NCBI GenBank assembly: GCA_902495075.1
Contig: CABUVO010000018.1
Location: forward strand, 22,227 to 86,226
DNA from: an uncultured Porphyromonadaceae bacterium
GTDB lineage: Bacteria > Bacteroidota > Bacteroidia > Bacteroidales > Muribaculaceae
Length of the DNA: 64,000 nucleotides
Direction of reading: 5' to 3'
Each line of letters opens with the position of its first letter. The stretch's first letter is position 1. A program made the translations under genes and the position numbers. The notes beneath the pieces were generated by a model, which searched no databases, had not been told where the DNA came from, and worked only from the letters and a program-made list of their open reading frames with translations. This document shows positions 18,281 through 27,010 of this stretch, one piece after another.

Positions 18281-21124
18281 ATGGAACCAATCGCAAAACC
18301 TCAGATCATGAAATATCTAAAAAAATATAACATTGGCAAGACCCGCTGGTTGCTTATCGCAGCAGCTTTTTGCGCGACATCCATGATGGCGGCAAACCCG
18401 GAAAAGACAGAGAAGACAGACACAGACTCGATCAAGGGTCGTGACAGTCGCATGCTTCGCACTTCAGCGGTATCAATTATCGGCTCTTCCGACCTCGACA
18501 CCCACTCCACCGACATTCTCAGCAACAACCTCACCGGCAAAGCAGCAGGTCTGACAGTGATGCGCACCACGGGTGACGAACCCGGGAGTGCACTCAGCGA
18601 CATCTATGTCCGTGGCGTAGGAACCTTCGGCGGCTATCGCACCCCGCTCCTCCTCGTTGACGGCATCGAACGCGACATCAACCAGCTTGACCCCGAAGAG
18701 GTTGAATCTGTAAAAATAATGAAAGATGGTGCAGCCACCGCCATTTATGGCCAGCGCGGCGCCAACGGAGTCGTGCTCGTCACAACAAAACGAGGCCGCA
18801 TCGGTCGCCCAGTAATAGCATTGAACGCACAATATGGATTCCAGCAGCCCACACGTCTGCCGAAATTCCTTAATTCTGCCAGCTATCTTTCACTCTACAA
18901 TAAGGCATTGGTGAATGACGGACTATCCGTGCCATCCGATTCCCGCTATAATCCCGCCAATTACGGAGCCGGCGCGGATCCCTATCTTTTCCCTGATGTC
19001 GACTGGTATGGCTCAACATTAAGGAAAAGCGCTCCACAACAGCAATACAGAGTGTCGGTGCGCGGGGGCTCAGAGGTGATACGATACTACGTCCTGTTCG
19101 GATTCATGAAGAAAGACGGTCTATATAATTACACGAAACTCAACAAAGGTTTCTGCACCAACGACAATTACGACCGTTACAGCATCCGATCCAATCTTGA
19201 TGCCTCAGTGACCAAGACACTCAATATCTCACTTGATATCGCAGGACGCATCGAAGAAAAGAACACTCCGAACTCAACAGCCAACGATATCTTCAATGCT
19301 CTGTCAACAATAACTCCCAATGCGATGCCGATCACTTATGCCGACGGTCATATCGCCGGCACATCGCAATATCGTTCGAATCCTTTCGGAATGATATCGC
19401 ACACCGGATATCGCAAAGACCGCAATAAAATACTGCAAATCAAAGCCGTTGCCGATCAACAACTCGACATGGTGACTCCCGGACTCAGTGTCAACGCCAT
19501 GGTGGCATACGACGGCAAGTCGGGATATGGCACCGGCAAGCAACAGAAATATGCTGTCTACGAACTCCAAACCGGTGGTAACTATACAGTCTATGGTCAG
19601 GATACGCAACTGTCTTTGGCTCAGGAAAAGCTTTACGACTATTATCATTACCAGCTCACTTTCGAAGGTAAAGTCTCCTATGACCGCACTTTCGGCAAAC
19701 ATGGCGTAAGCGCAGACGTGAAGTATTATCTTAACCAGCTTCGTCTCCAGGGTGACAACCCTCCGTTCACAAGAGAGGGTATCAGCGGGCGCGTAAACTA
19801 TAATTACAACAATCGGTATATCGCAGACGCGACACTCACATGGGATGGCAGCGATGAATACGCACCAGGTCACCGTTTCGGATTGTTCCCCTCAATATCA
19901 GGAGCATGGGTAATTTCTAACGAATCGTTCTGGCGCTCATCGGCAATGAATCTCTTGAAACTCCGTCTGTCGTACGGTATGTCTGGTAACAACAAATCAG
20001 GTCTCGACCGTTATGGTTGGGAATCTCATTGGTCGGGCTTTGATCAGTCGTATGGAGGCTACATATTCGGCAGTGGTTTCGCATGGAGCGATGGTGCCTG
20101 GGAAGGGCGCATTGCCAACCCGAACCTCACATGGGCAAAGAACCACAGCTACAATATCGGTGTAGATATGGATTTATTCAACTGTCTTGAAGTCTCCGTC
20201 GACGCTTTCTACAATCGTTATACCGATATAGTTTCAGAAAAGGCGAACACCACATCCTCAATCATCGGCGCTCCATACTCCTATATCAATCTCGGCAAGG
20301 TTGCCAACCGCGGTATAGAACTGTCTGTGTCACATAAGAAAAGAATCGGCAAGGTTAACTACTTCGTGAACGGCAACATCTCTTTCGCACGCAACAAAAT
20401 CCTTGCCATGGATGAAGTCAGCGGTCTGAAAGAATATCAACAGCGCACCGGCAAATCCGTGACCCAGATGTGGGGTTTGCAGGCAATCGGTTTTTACGCA
20501 GACCAACAGGATATCGACAATAGTCCGTTGTCAACATTCTACAAGACACGCCCCGGCGATATCAAATACGTCAACCAGAATCCCGCGGAAGACAACTTGA
20601 TTGACGAATATGATGAAGTGCCGATCGGTCATCCCACGGTCCCTGAAATTGTATATGGCCTGTCGCTCGGTGCGGAATATGCCGGATTCGATCTCTCAGC
20701 AGCCTTCAACGGCATGGCAAACCGCTCGGTTTATCTAAACAATGCCTCGATATGGTCGCTGATGAACAACAACAAAGCTACGGCAATAGCCTATGGCGCA
20801 TGGGAAAAGGGTGTTCGCGAAGCTGATGCCACCTTCCCCCGTCTCACCACAGAGAACAACCTCAACAATTTCCGACCGTCATCATTCTGGATCAAGAATG
20901 GAAGCTTCCTGCGACTTGGCAGTCTGGAAGTGGGTTACACAATACCCAACAAATTGCTGAAGAGAGCCGGAATCTCAAAGCTCCGCTTCTACTTCAACGC
21001 GCAGAACCTCTTCACTGCTGATAATCTCGGCAAATATAATCTTGACCCGGAAGTCGTAGATGCCGGAGTCACGGGTTATCCTGTCACCAAATCGTTCAAT
21101 TTCGGTATAAACTTGAATTTCTAA
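18281..21124 (+). CDS. SusC-like transporter (2) lacking N-terminal domain
   Basis: 947 residues. The start could also be the Met at 18308. Signal peptide ends near MMAANPEK. No CarboxypepD_reg domain and no DEVVVVGYG-type TonB box follow. A 45-residue polar stretch leads straight into the plug (about 80-190; LTGKAAGLTVMRTTGDEPGS, VDGIERDINQLDPEEVESV). The barrel ends FNFGINLNF. It is otherwise a normal SusC with its SusD encoded 15 nt downstream. The missing domain means its energy coupling may use a non-canonical TonB contact. Confidence 0.92.
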   Translation: MEPIAKPQIMKYLKKYNIGKTRWLLIAAAFCATSMMAANPEKTEKTDTDSIKGRDSRMLRTSAVSIIGSSDLDTHSTDILSNNLTGKAAGLTVMRTTGDEPGSALSDIYVRGVGTFGGYRTPLLLVDGIERDINQLDPEEVESVKIMKDGAATAIYGQRGANGVVLVTTKRGRIGRPVIALNAQYGFQQPTRLPKFLNSASYLSLYNKALVNDGLSVPSDSRYNPANYGAGADPYLFPDVDWYGSTLRKSAPQQQYRVSVRGGSEVIRYYVLFGFMKKDGLYNYTKLNKGFCTNDNYDRYSIRSNLDASVTKTLNISLDIAGRIEEKNTPNSTANDIFNALSTITPNAMPITYADGHIAGTSQYRSNPFGMISHTGYRKDRNKILQIKAVADQQLDMVTPGLSVNAMVAYDGKSGYGTGKQQKYAVYELQTGGNYTVYGQDTQLSLAQEKLYDYYHYQLTFEGKVSYDRTFGKHGVSADVKYYLNQLRLQGDNPPFTREGISGRVNYNYNNRYIADATLTWDGSDEYAPGHRFGLFPSISGAWVISNESFWRSSAMNLLKLRLSYGMSGNNKSGLDRYGWESHWSGFDQSYGGYIFGSGFAWSDGAWEGRIANPNLTWAKNHSYNIGVDMDLFNCLEVSVDAFYNRYTDIVSEKANTTSSIIGAPYSYINLGKVANRGIELSVSHKKRIGKVNYFVNGNISFARNKILAMDEVSGLKEYQQRTGKSVTQMWGLQAIGFYADQQDIDNSPLSTFYKTRPGDIKYVNQNPAEDNLIDEYDEVPIGHPTVPEIVYGLSLGAEYAGFDLSAAFNGMANRSVYLNNASIWSLMNNNKATAIAYGAWEKGVREADATFPRLTTENNLNNFRPSSFWIKNGSFLRLGSLEVGYTIPNKLLKRAGISKLRFYFNAQNLFTADNLGKYNLDPEVVDAGVTGYPVTKSFNFGINLNF

Positions 21125-21139
21125 TACTTACTTAAAGTC

Positions 21140-22774
21140 ATGAGATATATAAAAGTCATAATGATGATGCTCTGTATGGCATGGGTATCATCATGCGATC
21201 TCCTCGATAAGGATATTGACACCAATCTCGATAAAGACACGGTGTTCAGCGATGAGCGGTTTGCTGCCGGCTTTCTGAACAGTTCATATAGGGAACTTAT
21301 AAACGGTTTCAACCGTCTTGACGGCGCAATGTTCGCCTGCGCCAGCGATGAGGCTATCTGTTCATATTCCGGTTCGGCAGTTCATGCTTACAATAACGGA
21401 GCCATCACACCCTTCTATAATCCTGAAAGCGAAATCTGGAACTCGATGTATTCAGGTATCCGCAAATGCAATGTGTTCCTCCGCGAGCTTGACTCCACAA
21501 TCAAGGATGCCGGTCTGATAGACAAGACAGCGCAGACGCAGACACAATACCGCCACATGAGAGGCGAAGCTCTGTTCCTGCGTGCACTATATCATTTCGA
21601 ACTCGCCAAACGCTGGCAGAATATCCAGTATGTAGACAAAGTGCTCGATGAAGAGAGTGCGAAGGATGTGCCCCAGCTTTCTTTTGCCGAAGTCATTGAG
21701 CATATCGTCAAAGACTGCGATGACGCTACTGAATATCTCGATATTCGTCTGGAATCTACAGATTATGGACGCGCCACCAAGATGTCGGCAATGGCACTGA
21801 AATCACGGGCACTGCTTTATCTTGCCAGCCCTCTCAACAATCCGGGCAACGATAAAGAATTGTGGAAACGCGCAGCAGACGCAGCCAATGATTTGATGGA
21901 GCTACAGGGCAAAAACAGCTCTGCGTTCGGTCTTCTCAGTGCCTATTACACGATTTTCACCACACCCTATAACAACGAGATACTTTTTGCCACCCAGAGC
22001 GACAGCTCAAATGAAGTGGAGCTTTACAACAATCCTATCAGTTACGGCGGCAAGGGATATACAAACCCGACCCAAGAGCTTGTAGATGCCTACGAAACCA
22101 CCAAAGGTTATCCTATTGATGACCCACGTTCGGGATATGATCCACAAAATCCATACAAGAGCCGCGATTCGAGAATGGCATATACAATCACCTACAACGG
22201 GCTGAAATTCGCCGGCACGGATGTCGAGACATTTGTCGGTGGCAAGGATGGTCTGAACATAACCCCGACAGCGACCAAAACCGGTTACTATATGCGTAAG
22301 TTCATTGATCAGAACCTTGACCTCTCAATGGGTCAGACACGCCGTCGTCCGTGGATTATCTTCCGCTACGCTGAGATTCTTCTCAACTACGCAGAGGCTA
22401 TGAATGAATATCTCGACGCCCCCGATGACAACGTCTACAATGCTATAAACCAAGTGCGTAAAAGAGCCAAAATCCCACAACTCAACAAACGCATGAACCT
22501 TACAAAAGAGGAGATGCGTGCACGTATCCACAATGAGCGCCGAGTAGAACTTGCTTTCGAGGAGCATCGTTTCTGGGATGTGCGCCGCTGGGACGAGACA
22601 AGCGTTTTCAACGCCCCTGTTCATGGCGTGAGAATCACAATAGACGGAGACAAAACCAACTACGAATATTTTGAAGTTGAAAACCGCGTGTTTGATTCCA
22701 AACTTAGGTATTATCCAATCCCACAAAAAGAGATACAGAAGAATCCGGCTTTGAAACAGAACGCCGGATGGTAA
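21140..22774 (+). CDS. SusD/RagB glycan-binding lipoprotein (2)
   Basis: 544 residues with lipobox WVSSC (Cys at about 17). SusD motifs: RGEALFLRALYHFELAKRW, ILLNYAEAMNEY and NERRVELAFEEHRFWDVRRW. It is the lid for the second SusC. Sequence differs clearly from the first SusD, so the locus may import two forms of related glycan. Next gene follows after 41 nt. Confidence 0.95.
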   Translation: MRYIKVIMMMLCMAWVSSCDLLDKDIDTNLDKDTVFSDERFAAGFLNSSYRELINGFNRLDGAMFACASDEAICSYSGSAVHAYNNGAITPFYNPESEIWNSMYSGIRKCNVFLRELDSTIKDAGLIDKTAQTQTQYRHMRGEALFLRALYHFELAKRWQNIQYVDKVLDEESAKDVPQLSFAEVIEHIVKDCDDATEYLDIRLESTDYGRATKMSAMALKSRALLYLASPLNNPGNDKELWKRAADAANDLMELQGKNSSAFGLLSAYYTIFTTPYNNEILFATQSDSSNEVELYNNPISYGGKGYTNPTQELVDAYETTKGYPIDDPRSGYDPQNPYKSRDSRMAYTITYNGLKFAGTDVETFVGGKDGLNITPTATKTGYYMRKFIDQNLDLSMGQTRRRPWIIFRYAEILLNYAEAMNEYLDAPDDNVYNAINQVRKRAKIPQLNKRMNLTKEEMRARIHNERRVELAFEEHRFWDVRRWDETSVFNAPVHGVRITIDGDKTNYEYFEVENRVFDSKLRYYPIPQKEIQKNPALKQNAGW

Positions 22775-22815
22775 GATGGCAATTCCAATAACCAAAATTA
22801 TAAAGACAAATATAT

Positions 22816-23259
22816 ATGCGCAATATTTTTCACCTGATGATTTTGGCTGCAATGGCAGCCGGGGTGAGCTCCTGTAGCCAAGATATAAATGAGGGGGTGG
22901 ACTTTGTATCGCCCCGAGTCGCCATGGCTTGCAACACCTTTGAAGTTTCACGCGGAGAGACGGTAGATCTCAATGCTGTGCTTACCGATGAGAGTGGCGT
23001 GGCTTATATATCGCTGGAATATTCCGATTGGAACATAAAGACTGAAGAGGCACTCGACGCGGCAACAACCGGAACTTACACGTTCAATTATTCTTTTAAA
23101 GTGCCTGATGATGCAATGTTGAGCTGGCAAGAGACCTATACCAAGCACGATGGCACAAAATTCGACATCACTCAGTGCTATCACAAAATCGCTTTGACAT
23201 GCTATGACGGCGTGAGAAACCAAAACACTATCTATTTCTACGTAAAAGTCAAGGAATAA
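22816..23259 (+). CDS. Surface lipoprotein, Ig-like (DUF4625-like)
   Basis: 147 residues. Lipobox GVSSC (Cys at about 20), then SQDINEGVDFVSPRV. A single beta-sandwich domain follows, with SRGETVDLNAVLTDESGV early on and ending NQNTIYFYVKVKE. Proteins of this type sit beside SusC/SusD pairs and are thought to be surface glycan-binding accessories. The call DUF4625-like is a resemblance only. Its stop overlaps the GH92 start by one base (TAATG), which suggests coupled translation. Confidence 0.75.
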   Translation: MRNIFHLMILAAMAAGVSSCSQDINEGVDFVSPRVAMACNTFEVSRGETVDLNAVLTDESGVAYISLEYSDWNIKTEEALDAATTGTYTFNYSFKVPDDAMLSWQETYTKHDGTKFDITQCYHKIALTCYDGVRNQNTIYFYVKVKE

Positions 23260-25547
23260 TGAAGACACCGAAAACATTTGCAATATTGCTCGCAGTTATC
23301 AGCCCGCTTTTCGCAAACGCAGAGAAAGTGAATCAGGATCCCGTTGATTTGGTTGATTGTTTCATCGGGACATCAAACTCCCGGTGGATGTTAGGTCCGT
23401 ATGCCCAGCGACCGATGGGCATGGTGCAGATAGGTCCCGACAATCAGGGGAATAAATGGATGGGAGGCTACGAATATGCCATCAACTCTGTGTCAGGATT
23501 CTCTCATCTACACGCCTGGACCATGGGTGGACTGCAGATGATGCCGACCACGGCAGATTTCACGCATACCAATCCCGGACCCGACTCTCCATATAAAGGC
23601 GCAAATGCCGGGTATCATTCGCGAATCCTTAAGGAAACCGAAAAAGCATTCCCCGGATATTATGAGGTTGAGCTGTATGACCACAAAGTGAAAGCTGCAA
23701 TGACTGCAACTACTCGCTGCAGCTTTCAAAAATACACATTCCCGGAATGTAGCGAGTCAAGGATTCTTATAAACCTGCTGTTTCCGACAGAGTGGGACTA
23801 CGGCTTCAAAGTGAAAGATGCCGTCATCACCCGCATAGGGAACGACAGACTGGAAGGGTATGCAGACTGCGTATCCGGCTCCTGGAGTTCTTGGAACGAC
23901 TGGAAACTCTTCTTCACCATCCGCTTCAGCAAACCTTTCAAAACGTTCAACGGATGGAAAGGTGGGGATATCTTTGAAAACACGAATGAGATTTCAGGTA
24001 GCGGTGAAATCGGAGGCTATGTGACTTATAATACAGCCGAAGGAGATATAGTGGAGATACAGACCGGTCTCTCATTAGTTAGCCTTGAGGGGGCACGCAA
24101 TAACCTTCAGAAGGAGGTCATCACTCCTTACGGATGGGATTTTGACCGTTGTGTGGCTGACTCACGCGCCGTATGGAATGAACTTCTCGGACGTATAAAA
24201 GTGGAGGGAGGCAAAGAAAGCGACCGCCGCAAATTCTATACAAACCTCTACCGCGCATACGCCGGAAAGCAGACTTGGAACGATGTTGACGGACGTTATC
24301 GCGATGCAGCTGAGAATGTGCGACAGCTTCAGCCCGGACAATGCGTTTATGGAGGGGATGCCTTTTGGAACTCCTACTGGAATCTGAATGGTCTGTGGTC
24401 GATGGCAGCTCCTGAGATTGTCGACAACTGGGTGACAACACAACTTGAAATGTACAAGCATACCGGATGGACATGCAAAGGACCCGCCGGTATCGAATAT
24501 TCCGGCATTATGGAAGGCTCGCATGAGATTGCCCTCATGGTTGCCGCCTACCAGAAAAAGATACGTCGCGACGGAGATGCCATTTATGAAGCGATAAGAA
24601 AGATGGTGACAAACAATGGCGGTCCACATCCCGCCGGCGGAACATATGGGCAAATTGATCTCGACAGCTATGTGCGTTACGGATACATGCCTTCGGATGT
24701 GAATGTAGTTTCCAAAACGCTCGATTATGCCTACGATGATTTCTGCGTTGCTCAGCTCGCCAAAGCTCTCGGCAAGAAAAAAGATGCCAAATGGCTTGAA
24801 AAACGCTCTATGAACTATAAGAATGCCTATCACCCCGAACTGAGGTACGTATGCCGACGCGACAGCCTTGGTCGCTGGGATCCTAATTTCGATATCTTCT
24901 CTAACGAAGGTTTCATCGAAGGTAACTCCTGGCAATATTCATGGTATGTGCCTCATGATATCAACGGACTTCTTGACCTTATCGGTCGTGATGAGGCTCT
25001 TCGTCGACTCTCCGAAGGTTTCGAGAAATCCAGAAAGCACAACTTTGCCGCCCACGTGTTTGACCGCACTATGGGGCAGCGTGCAGAATTCTATGTGAAT
25101 CAAGGGAATGAAGTGAATATGAATTCAGCGTTTATATTCAATTATCTCGGCAAGCCATCGCTCTGTCAGCAATACACAAGAGAGATTCTTGACCGTTTCT
25201 ATGGCGACACACCATACAGCGGATGGGAAGGTGATGAAGATGAAGGACAAATGGGCGGCTGGTTCGTGATGTCGGCAATGGGTCTCTTCGAGATGGACGG
25301 CGGTGTCACCGCTAATTCCGAAATGGATCTCACATCTCCGCTATTCAACAAAATCACGATAAAACTCGATCCAAAATATTATTCAGGCAAAGAGTTTGTT
25401 ATTGAAGCTCCGGCAAATTCAGATACCAATCGCTATATCCGCAAAGCGACACTCAATGGCAAGCCTCTCTCAAAGATGCGCATTCCTTTCAAAGATATTG
25501 CAGCAGGAGGCAGACTGGTACTTGATATGTGCGATACACAAAATTAA
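23259..25547 (+). CDS. GH92 family alpha-mannosidase (1)
   Basis: 762 residues with a signal peptide (1-21), the usual GH92 length. The N-terminal beta-sandwich starts DPVDLVDCFIGTSNSRW. The catalytic (alpha/alpha)6 domain contains both family signatures: EGNSWQYSWYVPHD (Glu554, proposed acid) and GDEDEGQM (658-665; Asp659 and Asp661, base side). GH92 enzymes are calcium-dependent inverting exo-alpha-mannosidases acting on alpha-1,2-, 1,3- or other mannosidic links of N-glycans and yeast mannan. Linkage cannot be assigned from sequence alone. Location periplasm or surface. Confidence 0.93.
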   Translation: MKTPKTFAILLAVISPLFANAEKVNQDPVDLVDCFIGTSNSRWMLGPYAQRPMGMVQIGPDNQGNKWMGGYEYAINSVSGFSHLHAWTMGGLQMMPTTADFTHTNPGPDSPYKGANAGYHSRILKETEKAFPGYYEVELYDHKVKAAMTATTRCSFQKYTFPECSESRILINLLFPTEWDYGFKVKDAVITRIGNDRLEGYADCVSGSWSSWNDWKLFFTIRFSKPFKTFNGWKGGDIFENTNEISGSGEIGGYVTYNTAEGDIVEIQTGLSLVSLEGARNNLQKEVITPYGWDFDRCVADSRAVWNELLGRIKVEGGKESDRRKFYTNLYRAYAGKQTWNDVDGRYRDAAENVRQLQPGQCVYGGDAFWNSYWNLNGLWSMAAPEIVDNWVTTQLEMYKHTGWTCKGPAGIEYSGIMEGSHEIALMVAAYQKKIRRDGDAIYEAIRKMVTNNGGPHPAGGTYGQIDLDSYVRYGYMPSDVNVVSKTLDYAYDDFCVAQLAKALGKKKDAKWLEKRSMNYKNAYHPELRYVCRRDSLGRWDPNFDIFSNEGFIEGNSWQYSWYVPHDINGLLDLIGRDEALRRLSEGFEKSRKHNFAAHVFDRTMGQRAEFYVNQGNEVNMNSAFIFNYLGKPSLCQQYTREILDRFYGDTPYSGWEGDEDEGQMGGWFVMSAMGLFEMDGGVTANSEMDLTSPLFNKITIKLDPKYYSGKEFVIEAPANSDTNRYIRKATLNGKPLSKMRIPFKDIAAGGRLVLDMCDTQN

Positions 25548-25559
25548 ACACTGAGTATT

Positions 25560-27005
25560 ATGAAAAAAATAAATAAGTCATTGCTGACTGCAGCTATAAT
25601 GCTGGGGATAGCAGCAGTTCCGGAATCGGCAAAGGCAATCCCGGTTTCAGGGCAACTCAACCGCCTTGTGGTGCTTGCCAGATTCAAGGATGACCCGGCA
25701 TTTCAAATGTCGCGTAGCGATGTCAACGAAATGCTGAATGGAGACAGTCCGCTTTCTGTGAAATCATATTTCAATACCGTCTCCAATGGCAAACTCACAG
25801 TGGATTCAAAGATTTTCCCGGTTGGCAACGACCCATTGGAAATGACTTACTGCTATTATTGCTATGACAGCTCTGTCGCTGCCGCATATCCGGAATGCAA
25901 ATCTAAAGAGGTGTCAAGGCTCACGGATATTTCCATCGGCTTCGTGATTCGTCAAATCTGCGATGCCGTGGAAAATGATGTCAATGCAGACGACTTTGAT
26001 CTCGACAAAGATGGATTCATCGATGACTTTGTAATTATCTTACGTGGAGGCGGCAGAGGCACAGAGAATGGCATTCATTCGTCGCATACAGGAACAGTGT
26101 CCGACCGCTTTATCACCAACAATGGTGAGATATCTCTTGGCGACAAGCGCGTGAGGAATTACACCATACTCTTTGAGCGCACATCGCTGGCAACACAATG
26201 CCGCTATCTGCTCAGCAATCTCGGTTTCCCCTGGCTCTACCTCAAAAAGACAGGAAAGGAGCGACCTGTAGGCACATATGATGTGATGGACGGACCGGAA
26301 CTCACTCTTCCTCTCATATATAACAGGCATAAATATTCCGGCGGTCAGTGGATTGGCGACATCCCAGTTGCTGATGCCAACACCACTTATACTCTTCAGT
26401 CTGCCGACAAACCTGGCATCAATGCATTGCGTATCCCGGCAGGCGACAACGGAGAATACTTCATGGCGGAATATCGTGATGCATCAGGCAACTATACAGA
26501 TGAGTCTGGACTCCTGATATATCGTGTTGCCCCGATAGAAACAGGCACTGCCAACGACGTTCCGGAAGTTTACATATGCCGCTCCTCGGAAAAAGGATTG
26601 GATGAGGCATATTTCGGAGATAAGTTCGGGCGCACGGCTTTCAACACCGGCAGCGATCCCAAACCGGTTTTCTCAAATGGAAACACAGCCCCGGTTGACA
26701 TTCACGATATTGTCATTGCCGATGGTGTTGCCAAATTCACTACAGGCGATGTTGATAAAACCGCGGTGGAATCAATCGGTGAAAATACGGCTAACCGCAT
26801 AGTCTGGGATAGGAATTCACAGAGCATCAGGCTTTATGGAGACTGGATCTACGCAGAAATATTCAATGCCTCCGGAGCAAGTATGCTGCGCATTGATGCT
26901 CCGGCAGAAGTTGAAAATATCGATATCCACCGACTCCCGTCGGGCATTTACATCATCACAGCCTCCTCCTTGTCAGGAACACGTTCAATAAAGATTATCA
27001 AATAA
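25560..27005 (+). CDS. M6-metalloprotease-like protein without HExxH, sorting tail
   Basis: 481 residues with a signal peptide (1-26). The fold follows M6 (immune inhibitor A) peptidases: VKSYFNTVSNGKLTVDSKI, DLDKDGFIDDFVIILRGG, VGTYDVMDG, EYFMAEYRDASG and DESGLLIYRV. The zinc site expected just before LGFPWLY is absent. By alignment to HEFGHxLGLPDLY, the two His and the Glu are Arg215, Ser219 and Tyr216, and the Asp after Pro is Trp225. The C-terminal 75 residues (SIRLYGDWIYAEIFNASG and GIYIITASS) resemble a T9SS type A sorting domain. Likely a surface or secreted binding protein rather than a protease. Its gene follows GH92 by 12 nt. Confidence 0.75.
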   Translation: MKKINKSLLTAAIMLGIAAVPESAKAIPVSGQLNRLVVLARFKDDPAFQMSRSDVNEMLNGDSPLSVKSYFNTVSNGKLTVDSKIFPVGNDPLEMTYCYYCYDSSVAAAYPECKSKEVSRLTDISIGFVIRQICDAVENDVNADDFDLDKDGFIDDFVIILRGGGRGTENGIHSSHTGTVSDRFITNNGEISLGDKRVRNYTILFERTSLATQCRYLLSNLGFPWLYLKKTGKERPVGTYDVMDGPELTLPLIYNRHKYSGGQWIGDIPVADANTTYTLQSADKPGINALRIPAGDNGEYFMAEYRDASGNYTDESGLLIYRVAPIETGTANDVPEVYICRSSEKGLDEAYFGDKFGRTAFNTGSDPKPVFSNGNTAPVDIHDIVIADGVAKFTTGDVDKTAVESIGENTANRIVWDRNSQSIRLYGDWIYAEIFNASGASMLRIDAPAEVENIDIHRLPSGIYIITASSLSGTRSIKIIK

Positions 27006-27010
27006 TTATA

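Noticed and set aside
24162..24935. 257-codon minus-strand ORF
   Set aside because: It is antisense to the GH92 gene and reflects codon bias of the real frame.
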